DNA of 64,000 bases from contig JAJVDF010000489.1 in assembly GCA_022410635.1 (NCBI GenBank), positions 516,453 to 580,452 of the forward strand, in the 5' to 3' direction. Numbering within the stretch: the first letter of the stretch is position 1; every line of letters begins with the position of its first letter. Position numbers and translations under genes: made by a program. The DNA is from Tretioscincus oriximinensis. Lineage: Eukaryota > Chordata > Lepidosauria > Squamata > Gymnophthalmidae. This document shows positions 49,876 to 60,129 of this stretch, piece after piece. Under the pieces are notes generated by a model. That model was not told the DNA's origin, did no database searches, and worked only from the letters and a program-made list of their open reading frames with translations.

Positions 49876-51587
49876 AACAGAAAGAAAAGCAGCAAAAAGA
49901 CTGTTTGTTCTTTGACCCATTTTTCTATCCAAGGAATGTTTAATCTTGTACTATTTTAGAGCTCTGTCTGCTACTTTAGAGCTGTGCATTTTTGCTCACC
50001 TGCTTTCCACAGCACTGTTCTGAGACAGGATTTTTGCCCATCCGTCTCTCTCTCTCTTTTCTTTTAAAGAAGAACAAGTTCTGTGTCCTTTCCCCTTTCT
50101 ACTCAAGCCTCCCTTGCAAGAAATTAACAGATAAACTGTTGCATTTTGAAGGCAGCCAGGGATGCCAATGTTTTACAACAAGATACACTCAAGGGCTATT
50201 TTTGGATTTGTTCCTTTCATTCATATGTGGCTTTAATTGTCTTAGCTCTAATGCACAGGGATGGAGGGTTTGTGCACTGATGCATAAGCAACCAAATCAA
50301 TATGGAAAATTATTGCATCAAGTATTTATTTTTTTTCTCCTCATTTTGGAAATAACTTATTTTTCTTTTCTTCTTTTCCTTTTCTCTCTTGTTGTTTAGT
50401 TCACTGTTTTGTTTCATCGAGGTTTCTGAACTCACGAGAGTAAATAAGAATAGGCATAGTTAAAACTATTGTAATCAATTCTGCGTTTGCCTATTGCTTT
50501 TTAAGGAGATGGTAACAGTTTATTTAAAAAGATTATTTACAGAACAATGCTGCAAACAGAAAAGAAAAGGTGCATGAAAAACAAAATTAATATATTCTAA
50601 ATTATGCAAGTTTGGCATGGATTTCCTTTAAAGGTTTAAATGTGCAAACTCTACATTTCACTTTTGCTTCTGTCCTCCCATATGCCAATTTGATGCCAGC
50701 CTTCTTTAAAGTTGTTGCTGTTAGCAAACATTTACTGGGGTTCNTCTAGACAAGCTGCTTTTCCACAAAACTTTATTCTTGAGAAAAGCTAGTTGTGAGT
50801 CTGCAATGAGTTACTTCAGTGAGAAGCCGACGTATTGTATAGAGAAAACGGTATTCCCGTCACATTACACACCCAGAAACCTCTCAGACGTGCAGGCTCC
50901 TGATTGGCTTTTCTCCCCCAACCCTCTATGTATGAGTTCCAGGAAGTAAACAGAGGCACATGTTTTGTTTGCAATTATGCCAAAGTTCTCACCTGCTCCT
51001 GCTAGCGCACAGCTTACGGAATTTTTCTAGCGTTGAGACAGAGCTCTGTTATCAGAAGTACTGGCTGGAAAATCCATGGAGGGAAATTTAGAGCGAATGC
51101 ATAGCTGAAGCTATAGGGGAATCTGAGGTAACTACCATAATGAAGTACATATCTCTTCTGGATACTTCTGCATATCACAAAAGCGAAAAAGAATGAATGG
51201 AAGGGCTGATCCTTCTCAGAAGGCATTCTGCATTCATTTAGGAATATAAGTTACAATTGGATAGGATTTTTAAAATTGTTTAACAAAAAGCGTCTTTTCC
51301 ACATACATACACAAAATGCGTTCCATGGAGACAGAGTCTTCACTGTTTATTTTGTTCCCATGTTATGATTGGCTACGTTTACTTGCTCTGTATTTATATT
51401 ACTTCCTTCACAATCTAAGTTTTAAAAAAATCATCTTATTAAACCTTGAATAGAGTACCCATTCCCAAGCTTCAACATGTGATAAAGTGAATTTAGGGAG
51501 AAAATATTTTTCCCTGGAGACTCAAATTCACCTAGAAGTGCATTTTAGGCATGTTTGATTATAGCCTTAACTGCTGCTGATTGTATG
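49876..51587. other. AT-rich sequence, no recognised element
   Basis: A 135-codon plus frame at 49992-50399 shows no family similarity and is rich in Phe and Leu from T-rich DNA. N at 50744. Nothing else could be supported. Confidence 0.45.
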
Positions 51588-52135
51588 GCTGAGTTCTCAC
51601 AGTGGTGAAAGAAGCACCAGTGAAGTGAATACAATTCCACCNCACACTTTTATTCTGTTCCCAGCTCATTCCAACTTTGTTTTGTTGTTCGCACAACGAT
51701 CATNTTGACTTCTCAACGTCCTGGCTGCATTTGTTTTGGGTACTCCATTTTTGGAACCCAGTTGNTGCGTATACTCTTCCCATGCCTTGCTCTTTTTCCA
51801 GCTCCCCATGCCCCATTCTTCTTCCCACACCTCATTCTTCTTCTCACACACCACACCATCCCAGGACCTCCCACTGAAGCCCATTGGTCATTGTGTGTAG
51901 AGGAGACCAGATTGACAGTGGCAGGGTTCACACACAGACGTTCCTGCTACGAATTTGGAAGAACTGCACCTGTGTTGACTTTTAGGGTGAACTCCGTTCC
52001 GGCAATGTGTGGCTTTGTGAACAATGCATTGTGAAAGTGGAGCCTGTCTGGATTATAGGGGAACTGTGTGCGCCCTGCACAAAGCCAAACAGCTTTTGCT
52101 CCTGGGTTTTTTTCCCCTCATGAGAACATGGCCTT
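51588..52135. repeat. Possible non-autonomous DNA element
   Basis: The left edge GGCTGAGTTCTCAC (about 51588) and right edge GAGAACATGGCC (about 52121-52132) are weak inverted repeats around GTTCTCA. Between them the composition is more balanced than the flanks and three N positions cluster (51642, 51704, 51765). No clear target duplication was found, so this is a weak call. Confidence 0.25.
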
Positions 52136-53004
52136 TGAGTACAACCATAGAATTTTCTTGGCTACAATACAGAAACAACTTATCATTGTTTTTCATTTTC
52201 TGGAATTTCTGTTAGGCTGAACAGAATCTTGTTTAGTTTGTGAAATCAGTGGTTTCAGCCTTTATATTAAAAATACAGACTATTTACAGAATATTCTGTC
52301 TGTTTTATTCCCATCCATAGCGGGGTATGCTAAGATACAAACAGAAAGTTGCTGAAATATAATGGTGCTAGATTATATGGCACTCCAGATTATTTATCCA
52401 AGTAAACCAATAAAAATCAAGCCAGATCCTTTCTTCCTTCTCCATTTCAGACAAAGATCCAAGGTAATTAGCCAATCTGATCTGTAGCTAATCTTCCTTC
52501 CTGGTACTAGGTGAGTCAGCAGCACCAGTCTGCAATATACAGTATGCCTCTTGAAATTAGTCAGAATGGTATCCAGACATTCTCCTCTCAATCTGAATTT
52601 TAGTGATATATGCAGACTATGAATAAGCTATAATCATTGCAAAAGACTGAGTTAAAAAGTGACTGTTACATGTGTTTGTCATTCTAATACTAGTACTGTT
52701 CTAATACTAGTGCCTGTTGTCTATTCTTGTTGGTATTCTGCTGATTAGAATATTATTATCTACTGGTCAGTGATCCATATCCTAATCTAAAATGTATCTA
52801 GATTACAATATATTTTCATCTTGAGTTGGGAAGATGGGCCACTAGGGTAACAAGTATTTTGGACTGCCACCAGCATTATTTTTTTATTCTACTGTTTTTT
52901 AATATTACGGAGCAGTCAATATTCTGTGTTTTAGCATATTTTTAGATGCAATGTACTTAAACCAAAGCCTTTATTTTCCTTCTACTTGAAAATGCCAGAA
53001 GCAA
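52136..53004. other. AT-rich sequence, no recognised element
   Basis: A short word (TTCTAATACTAGT) is repeated near 52682-52712. Nothing else could be supported. Confidence 0.5.
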
Positions 53005-53092
53005 TTGGTGGGTTGTTGCGTGAGACAGGATACTGCACTAGATGGGCTGTGGCCTGATCCAGCAGGGCCACTTTTATGTTCTTATGTTCGAA
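53005..53092 (+). mobile_element. CR1/L3-type LINE 3' tail fragment
   Basis: GATGGGCTGTGGCCTGATCC, then AGCAGGGCCACTTTTATGTTCTTATGTTCG, is the extreme 3' end of the same CR1 subfamily as at 42655-43245. Only the end of the 3' UTR and the tail are present. Confidence 0.85.
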
Positions 53093-53657
53093 GTCTGCAA
53101 TGTTAGCGGATATATTATAGGATTCTATCAGGAGCACTATAATCAAGTTTGGAAAATCAAGTATTATTTCAAAATAATTACAGGATTTTGGCTTTGGCTG
53201 GATGCAATCTAAGACAGAAAAGGAAAAATATCAATTCGTTATATTTGGAGCAAAAAGTGTACTCCTAGTTCTGTATGTGTTTTGAGGTACGTCAAGTGAG
53301 GAAACTAAAGTCTGGAAAGCCATAATAAAACTTCTATTATACTCAAGAGTATGTATTAATAACAACCAATAAAACTAGTGATGTCATAGTATTAGAGCAG
53401 TAACATATTTCTACTGCTGCAAATCACATCAGTTACGATAGGAACAAATGCTAAGGGATTTCTCTCTACCTCCCATATTTTTAAGCAAAAAACCACATTC
53501 ATAGGAATATACTTTTTATGAATTTTATTTGACCCTTGCTGATTCAGTTAGAGCAAACAGGTCTTGTGCATGTTTATGATACATCCAATTTTCATTGCAT
53601 CTATGTTTTTCTTACTGTCTTTATTTGAATATTTTCAAATGAGAACAAATGATTTTT
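53093..53657. other. AT-rich sequence
   Basis: Nothing recognised between the CR1 tail and the first 66-bp direct repeat. Confidence 0.5.
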
Positions 53658-53723
53658 TTCTTGTCTTGGAACTTTGCTTCCTGTAGAATAGATTTTGAAC
53701 AGTGTCAGTGTTGATCATATAGC
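53658..53723 (+). repeat. 66-bp direct repeat, left copy
   Basis: This is identical over 66 bp to 55078-55143, running from TTCTTGTCTTGG to TTGATCATATAGC. It is AT-rich and fits the flanking DNA, so it looks like host sequence duplicated around the GC-rich insert. Typical LINE or LTR target duplications are shorter. Confidence 0.95.
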
Positions 53724-53947
53724 TGACCCATGGATTCTCTAAATTCTGCTCTAAATTCAGACATTCCATTATCCTGGCTAGAGGGCGGGGTAGGCCAGGC
53801 TTGCAATGGGGATCCATTTTCTGGTACCATAGGGAGGGTGGNGGGTCCTGCAGGGGCCGGCAGAGGGGCTTCCGAAAGGTGCCTAGTACTCTGCCTAGCC
53901 TTTCCTCTGCCTCTCCCCCTCCCCCTAACAGGAACCCCANGGGGCAT
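53705..53947 (-). CDS. Truncated unknown frame with Arg-Gly repeats
   Basis: On the minus strand an open frame with a Met at 53947 starts MPxGVPVRGRGRGRGKARQ (x is an ambiguous base), passes a Pro/Ala-rich stretch, and then PPSSQDNGMSEFRAEF and RESMGQL. It crosses the junction into the 66-bp repeat and stops after YDQH. The RG run resembles RNA- or DNA-binding tails, and the EFRAEFRESMGQL end could start a coiled coil, as in gag or ORF1 proteins of retroelements. I do not recognise the family. The frame is open further upstream to 54250 through what looks like leader sequence. Confidence 0.35.
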   Translation of the reverse strand: MPXGVPVRGRGRGRGKARQSTRHLSEAPLPAPAGPXTLPMVPENGSPLQAWPTPPSSQDNGMSEFRAEFRESMGQLYDQH

Positions 53948-54286
53948 TATGTTATATTTGGCAAGTAAGATTGGATGTGTTAGGAAAATCTCCCCTGCAC
54001 AAACCTTTCCACCAGGCCTCCAGTAACGCGCTATAGCAAAAAGTAACAGACCCCTTTGAATAAGGTATAGGTAGCACTGCCTTATTCGCAGCGCGTTGAG
54101 GCCCTTCCCCCGTTCTGCAAGCTGCTGGGGGTGATTATTGGCTGCTACACGCAGCCGAAAAGGCAGCCTTAGGCCCGGAGGCCTTGCAAAATGGGGGGGG
54201 GGGGCTCGCTCCCTTCCCCAACCAGCACCTGGGTGGCCCGGATGGGTCACCCCACAGCTATCTATGTGCCTCCCGGCCTGTATTGC

Positions 54287-54411
54287 GCCTCCCGGCCAGC
54301 GGCCTACTGNCTTCCTGCCGCCNGGCCTGTGTCTGCTCGCCTAATGTATAGGCTAGCCACGTGGTCGGGTGCCCCCGGNCTCAACTAGGCCTCTCGGCCA
54401 GCGGCCTACTG
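54287..54411. repeat. Repeated word inside the GC-rich insert
   Basis: A 23-bp word containing CGGCCAGCGGCCTACTG occurs at 54287-54309 and again at 54389-54411 with one mismatch, a period of about 102 bp. Looser GGCCGGGAGGC-type words surround both. Such repeats are common in retroelement leaders and promoters. Confidence 0.65.
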
Positions 54412-54770
54412 GCCTCCCCCTGGCNGCCTAAAGTCTAGCGGCCTACCAGCCGCCCTCCCTGGCCGGGCTGTATCCCCCGGCTATTCCGGCTACCAGGCCA
54501 GTATCCCCGGCCCACTGTGAATGCCGGGATACCCGGCGTAGGCTGGAGGCCCGGCTCCCGTTGGGCCCCCCCGCCTAGCCTATGAGGGAAGGGGCGGTTG
54601 GGGATCGACAGTCCCCCCGCTCCGACCCCCCTCTACCGCCGCCAATACCAGTCCGGGCTCCTTGGGAGCCCCGTTTGGTATCCGCTCCTCGCCCCTTTGG
54701 ACCCCGCGGGGTAAGCGCTGCAGCTAAAAGCTCGGCCGCTGCTGGCCCGGGCTAGGCCTCCCGGCCGATC

Positions 54771-54990
54771 GCTTACCTCCGCAGCTGTGGTCCTGGCGCT
54801 GGAGCTGGCGNCGGTCAGTCCTGCCACATGCAGCCTGCAAAATGGCGGCTGGGGTGGCGGGGACGGAGCGCGAGGGAACAACCTTCCTGTCGCGCGTCCG
54901 TCGATCAACTGGCCCGGCTGCCGGGCGCCAGGGAGTTTTATCCCCCTGTCGCCCGGAAGCCGCGTCATCATCCCGCGCCCACTTCCNGGG
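54771..54990 (-). promoter_or_regulatory. Promoter-like block with splice donor
   Basis: Read on the minus strand from 54990: a GGAAGTG ETS-type word, then GATGATGACGCGG (CRE-like), GCTTCCGG (a second ETS word), and GGATAAAA (TATA-like, 54936-54943). About 160 bp further on is GCGGAG|GTAAGCG, with the donor dinucleotide just after 54777. The order promoter, exon and donor is complete. Function is inferred from motifs only. Confidence 0.45.
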
Positions 54991-55077
54991 CAGCGAGATG
55001 AGGGCGGCGGGCCAGAGCGTCTCCCCCCGTTCCTCCCAGCAAATTGCCGCGCCGCCGCAGCCGCGGCAGCAGCGGAC

Positions 55078-55143
55078 TTCTTGTCTTGGAACTTTGCTTC
55101 CTGTAGAATAGATTTTGAACAGTGTCAGTGTTGATCATATAGC
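55078..55143 (+). repeat. 66-bp direct repeat, right copy
   Basis: Identical to 53658-53723. The two copies are 1420 bp apart, start to start. Perfect identity argues for a recent event or an assembly overlap. Confidence 0.95.
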
Positions 55144-55777
55144 ACTGTCAGGTTGAGGATCTCTATTTCTCTGCCAATTATAAATTGATTAAAAAGAAGG
55201 AAAGTGGCAACTAAAATACAGTGTCACCTTAGCTGTGAAAAATGGGCTTATTCTTCAAAGTGTAGTGCACTTGCTTCTGTCCTATTGCAGTATATGGAAT
55301 TACTTTGGTAAAATCTTCCTATTTAAATGATTGGACACTTGTTTCCCCTTAACACTACTGATATTTGCCTGTATTTTACGTGAAAATTAAATATAACAAA
55401 AGATAATAAACATTACAAATTGAAGTTCATACTCCATACTTTTTATCCTCTTTTCAATAGGAATGCAAGTTGTTGTATGAGACTNGGCACAACCCCAAAA
55501 TATTTCTTTAGGTCCACATACCAGCTGCAGTGAATTGAAGGTAAGTAGCAATATTTCTGATAACGTGTCCAGATCCTTTTTCTTAACATTAAATAAACAT
55601 AAGACAGACTTAGTCTATGGAAGTTCATGCTACATATCTTCTTTATTTTCTCTATTTAGTTACACCAGATGTATGTTTTATTTTGTGTTTACCTCTGGTT
55701 CTGATCTATGGTGCCACTCATCTGACTTATTATGTGGTGGCACTTCACCATGAATTTTAATTATTGCAGATTAGAAC
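55144..55777. other. AT-rich sequence, no recognised element
   Basis: No repeat family or exon could be supported. N at 55485. Confidence 0.5.
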
Positions 55778-56150
55778 CAAAATTCAAATAATCAAAAAGT
55801 TGGAAGAGATCTCAGGCACAATGCAGGATTCATTAAACGATTTTAAACATGTGATTGTTCAGCCTCTTTTTGAAGATTTCTCCCTGTGGCAACCTATTCC
55901 ACTTATTGATTGCCCTTACTGTTGGTTTTTTTTTCCTAATTAGGCTATATATACTTCCTTGCAGTTTCATCCCACTGCTTCTAGACCTTCCTTATACAAG
56001 TGAGACTAAGGCTGATCCCTCTGCACAGTGACAGTCTTTCAAATATTCGTAGATAGCTATAATTTATATGGATCTTTCCATCATTCCTCATAAGACATTC
56101 TTGCAGATCATTCGTCATCTTGTAGCTCTTCTTTGAATTTGCCTGAGAAA
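55778..56150 (-). mobile_element. Old CR1 LINE 3' end
   Basis: AAAAAGTTGGAAGAGATCTC and 'atgcaggattcattaaacga' at the left match the 3' end of the copy at 62825. The text then follows it through the antisense ORF2 C-terminus (TCTCCCTGTGGCAACCTATTCCACTT, CTAGACCTTCC, GCTGATCCCTCTGC, GACAGTC) to about 56150. It has more mismatches than the copies at 33247 and 62825, so it is older. Confidence 0.85.
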
Positions 56151-57149
56151 AACAGAGTGGATAGAAATATTTCATCATCATTTGAAAGTTGCTTTGCTGC
56201 TATGGGATATGCTAGCAGAGTCCTGTACTAAGCAGGGTACTAAATGTGGCACTCATCAAATCACAAAGAATTGGTTTGGTGAATCTGCCATATCTCAGAT
56301 GCATTCAAAAGCTTCATATTTTGAAATGATATAGTTAATGCAATCTTTTGATTTTCATAAAATAGATAGAGTGGCACAAAAATACATTTAAACCATCCAC
56401 TTCATTTCCTATCTGGACCGCAAAAGCTATCAATAGTTTAGAAGTGCAAATAATCTATTACCATAATTTTATTATTTATTAAGTTATTCTATTACTTAGT
56501 GTAATTTTATTACTTTCTGTTATTCTTTACACAGTTTCCTCTTAATCAGAGATCTTTTAAAAANCTGAAAAGGCCACAGTTTCCTAACATATGGATTAAA
56601 AAATCCAGTTACCCTTGGGCACAATTCTGTAAAAACAGCAGTTTAGAATCTTTGAATCTAAAGCATTGCCCTTTGTATCTTACTAAGCCACTGGAGAGAA
56701 AGAATTCTTTGTGTCAATTTCTAGCCTTGAAGAAGGAATTTCAATGGTCTTTGCAGTTATGTATAATATCTGTATCAGCTTTTTCGCACTGGAAAAGTAT
56801 ATGATTGAGTTCTTCAGTAAATTACATTTGTAACAAATCTATAATTCCTAAAATTAAAACAAATAGTTCATTTGTCTAATAGATAAATCTGATTTTCTGT
56901 GTCCCATACACCTCTGCTTTTGAACATCGAAGTTCCTGTTTGCTTGGCCATAGTTTTATTAGTCTTTGAAAACTCCTGTATAAAAATATGCCACAAGATA
57001 TAAGATATATAGCATTTGTATATGTACAAAATACATTAAAATGCATACTTTTGTGAATTTGAAACATAGCTGTGCATTTGAATGGATTAGATCTAAAAAA
57101 AATTATCCAGTGGAAATTTAGATGGATAGAAGATCAACATATTTTCTTT
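56151..57149. other. AT-rich sequence, no recognised element
   Basis: No repeat family or exon could be supported. N at 56564. Confidence 0.5.
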
Positions 57150-57682
57150 GCACAGTAGTGCAGAGAGATTGAAGTTTGCAGTCTCATGTGTCTGCCGTGA
57201 AGAGGAGTGAGCTCCCTCTACTGGCCCCAGCTTGAGCCAGTCTAGCTGTTTGAAAGAAGAAGAAGAAGAATCTGGTTCTTATACCCCACTTTTCTCACCT
57301 TTCAAAGGGACTCAAAGTGGCTTACAATGACATATTTTGCAAAAGGCTTCCATTCTACCTTCCCCACCAGGCTATGGTGGTTCCCATGTATCTACTTGGA
57401 GTCAGTTGCAATTTCTTGCAATTCATGCTTTCGAATAGCTGGGTTGGCTAGAGCTACAGGCTAGTGGAAGGTGCTCACCNCTCCCCACGTCCCATACAGG
57501 GCTTCGAAACCCGATCTCCCAGGCAAGAGATGAATTCCTAAGCAACTGAACTATCTGTGCCTGCAAGCAATTGCAAGTAGATTAATAGGTACCACCACAA
57601 CATGGTGAGGGAAATAGCTTGTAAGTCATTCTAAGTCCCTTTGGGTCGAAGGGCGGGGTATTAAAACCCAATTGTTCTTCTG
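57150..57682 (+). mobile_element. tRNA-derived SINE split by a nested SINE
   Basis: The left part (57150-57247) matches the head and middle of the SINE at 31940-32122, sharing GAGCTCCCTCTACTGGCC-like text. The right part (about 57570-57682) is its L2-like tail, with TTGTAAGTCATTCTAAGTCCC, then AAGGGCGGGGTATTAAAACCC. Between them lies a complete minus-strand SINE. The host copy is therefore older than the nested one. Confidence 0.7.
57248..57565 (-). mobile_element. tRNA-derived SINE, nested, full length
   Basis: On the minus strand the head reads GCACAGATAGTTCAGTTGC (A box) and GGGTTTCGAAGCCC (B box, near 57510). The body runs through CACTAGCCTGTAGCTCTAGCC, and the tail is CACTTTGAGTCCCTTTGAAAGG followed by GGGGTATAAGAACCAGATTC and a TTC repeat at 57253-57272. 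The tail is L2-like. It aligns end to end with the copy at 61457-61776. N at 57480. Confidence 0.88.
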
Positions 57683-58369
57683 TTTCAATCGGATATTTGA
57701 ATTCTACAAAATTTTGAGCATTTGAATGATTGCCGAGTTCATTTCTGCATTCCTTGTGAATATTCAAAACAACCAGCAAGATGTGTATATTTTGCAAGCA
57801 TATTCCCATATTACAGTAAACACCTGTGACTTGATTAAGTCTGTTCAATGCTTGCTTCTACCCGCAGAAATTTTAAATGGTTATCTGAGCCTGTGTTCAT
57901 GAAAAGGGAAAATAAAAATAAAATAAATCTCAAAACACCTGAAATATGGCAAGGCATAATGCTTGTTTTCTCATCCATCAGACCACCTTTTCTGGTGAAA
58001 GGGGCAGACTAGTGTTTGAACAATTGAACTTGCAAACTTGATCTGAGGTACACAGTAGTGCTTTTTTACTGCATATCAATACAGCCTTCTTACTTACTTA
58101 TACACATGTTTCTCTTGTAGCTAATCGTTATTTCAGAAAGTTCTTTGTATGATTTCATCACCAAATGATTAAACTTCATTTATTAATACTGCAAGTTAAT
58201 GTGTGAACTGACAGTTTATCTTAAAAAAGCTATCTTGCTGTTCAAACTTACAAGTAGATCTTTTGAGTTTTCTTACCAATAATGTCACCTAGTGGATGCA
58301 CTGAATAAGAGAGCACATCTTTTGATGTTCTGCACTGACTTTTAGGATCTATATTAGCTATCTAGATTT
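57683..58369. other. AT-rich sequence, no recognised element
   Basis: No repeat family or exon could be supported. Confidence 0.5.
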
Positions 58370-58384
58370 CTGTTCAAAAGTCGT

Positions 58385-58500
58385 AACCTTTATTTTATTT
58401 TTTATTACATACGTTTTTTTAATTTTTTATTACATATTACATATTAATAAATTTTTATTACATATTACATAACTAATATTACATATTAGTTTTCTATTTA
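58385..58500 (+). repeat. Degenerate TTACATATT tandem repeat
   Basis: Words such as TTTTTATTACATA, ATTACATATTACATATTA and TTACATATTACATAAC recur between 58385 and 58500. It is an AT-rich minisatellite-like patch. Confidence 0.7.
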
Positions 58501-58545
58501 TTGCCAATTTGGCTAGCTACAATTTTCTAAAATTTAGGTGACATC

Positions 58546-59220
58546 TTTCCCAAGCATAGCTAGGCTAGGATTATCACATGTTTTCCAGGAACATGTATTA
58601 ACTCTTCAACAGCTACCACATTCCTGCTGGAACAACCTGCCTAGAGAGAAGAGGAAATGAGATTTCCTTCTCCTTAGGAGCTGGCCAAAGCTCCCATTCA
58701 ATGCTTTGAGTCAGTATCGTGCCCATACAGCAAAACCCAACTTGTCACCATGTTTTGCGTGGGATTTGCAAACAGGTACAGGAAGTAGCCTGCTTTTGCC
58801 TATGCCAGCATACAGCACAAAACTGGCATGGGAAGAACCNTGATCCAACCTCATGGGGTCCTACAAGGTAAGATGTCATCTTTGAAGATCTAGGGAGATT
58901 TGGCTTCTTCTTGAGCCAATCACTTTGGTGGAATGATGGTAGAATCGCATTGTATGGTGGCACAAGTGGAAATGCCAGACTTCCTCCTGCACCTATTTGC
59001 AAATCCTACCCCAAACATAGTGATAATCAGTGTCATTTTTCACTGCGGAGACACAGTGCATACGTATAGCAATGTGAGCTTGGAGCAGCTCCTGTGAAGA
59101 AGAGAATTTTAATTCCTCTTCTTTGTAAGCAGGTCATTTTGTTGAGAACATGGCAGCTGTTAACGAACCAATACATGTTCCTGGAAAACATGTGGTAGCC
59201 CTAATCTAGGTATGAATTGC
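58546..59220. repeat. Palindrome of about 675 bp (fold-back element)
   Basis: The two halves are imperfect reverse complements around a center near 58883. Matching pieces on the left and, reversed, on the right include CACATGTTTTCCAGGAACATG (outer), AGAAGAGGAA, AGGAGCTG, GGGATTTGCAAACAGG with CCTATTTGCAAATCC, and GGAAGTAGCCTG with the complement of CAGACTTCCTCC. Arms are about 320 bp with many mismatches, so it is old. It may be a fold-back transposon or MITE; no coding capacity is seen. N at 58840. Confidence 0.85.
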
Positions 59221-60129
59221 TGGGACATATTCTCATTCTCTAAGAGATAAGCCTAGAGAATTTGTGAGTAGATTCATCCCAAGGAGAAACTTTATGTCGA
59301 CAATAAATTATTTAAAAAAAAGAAAAAAATATTTTGAGTTGGCAAGAAATGTTGGTTTTTATATTGTATTCATCTATGGTTTATTTTTATTTACTTGTTT
59401 TTGACTCTTACCTTGTGGCTCTCAAGTGCCTGAACCAATCAGATTACCATGAAAGTGGCTACTTTTCAAGTGCAAGAAATGGGAAGGAGGAAAACATCAT
59501 TGTCATAGAACACTCAAAATGCTTCAGTATTTTAACTGCTGACAACCAATGTGAATGGTAAGTGTTTGCAGCAAACTAAGAATTTTCCTTTAACTATCCC
59601 CTGAAGTTGTGGGCTCATATTTTCCTGCATGGAAAAAGTGACTTGCCAAAATTTTGTGATAGACAAGAATTATAGTTCAGAGTAGGAATAAGGTATTTTT
59701 ATGTATATATGCAAACTCAGTAGCAGTAATGCAACGTTTTNAGAATTCCCATTCAATCTGGCTATTTTATTAAAGTACATGTTCCTGATAAATGAAATAT
59801 TTGTGTAGTACTAAATTAGGCACTCTTTTCAGGTTGGAATAGACTGCTTTCATGACAGCTGCTAAGGAATACTATTAATTTGCACATTAACATCTTATGA
59901 CAAAAGGTTATGTAGGGTTGTTTCACTGGCCAGTTGAGTGAAATCCGCAATAATTTGTACCTCGTCATTTAGTAAAGAAGAGGAAACTCAATTGCTTTTT
60001 GATTTTATAGTATTATTATAAGAGATGAACTTAAGCTTAAGCCTTTAATTCCATAAAACATTTATCCTGGGGTTTAATAACAACTTCATCCGTATTTTTA
60101 ATACAGACTTCCTAACAAGAATATGCAAC
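59221..60129. other. AT-rich sequence, no recognised element
   Basis: No repeat family or exon could be supported. N at 59741. Confidence 0.5.

Larger units (their letters stand above)
53724..55077 (-). mobile_element. GC-rich 1354-bp insert of unknown origin
   Basis: The segment is strongly GC- and CpG-rich, unlike any other part of the window, and is bounded exactly by two 66-bp direct repeats. On the minus strand it is arranged as a promoter-like CpG island (55077 to about 54780), a splice donor, a leader with short repeats, and a coding start that is cut by the junction. No polyA, no TG..CA LTR ends and no terminal inverted repeats are seen. Eight N positions fall inside it. It may be the 5' part of an unrecognised retroelement, a captured CpG-island promoter, or a heterozygous or mis-joined segment. 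Confidence 0.6.

Noticed and set aside
49992..50399. 135-codon open frame on the plus strand
   Set aside because: Its Phe/Leu/Ser-rich composition follows from T-rich DNA. No motif or similarity was recognised.
53658..55143. The 66-bp repeats as LTRs of a retrovirus-like element
   Set aside because: They are short, AT-rich like the flanks, lack TG..CA ends, and show no primer-binding site or polypurine tract beside them.
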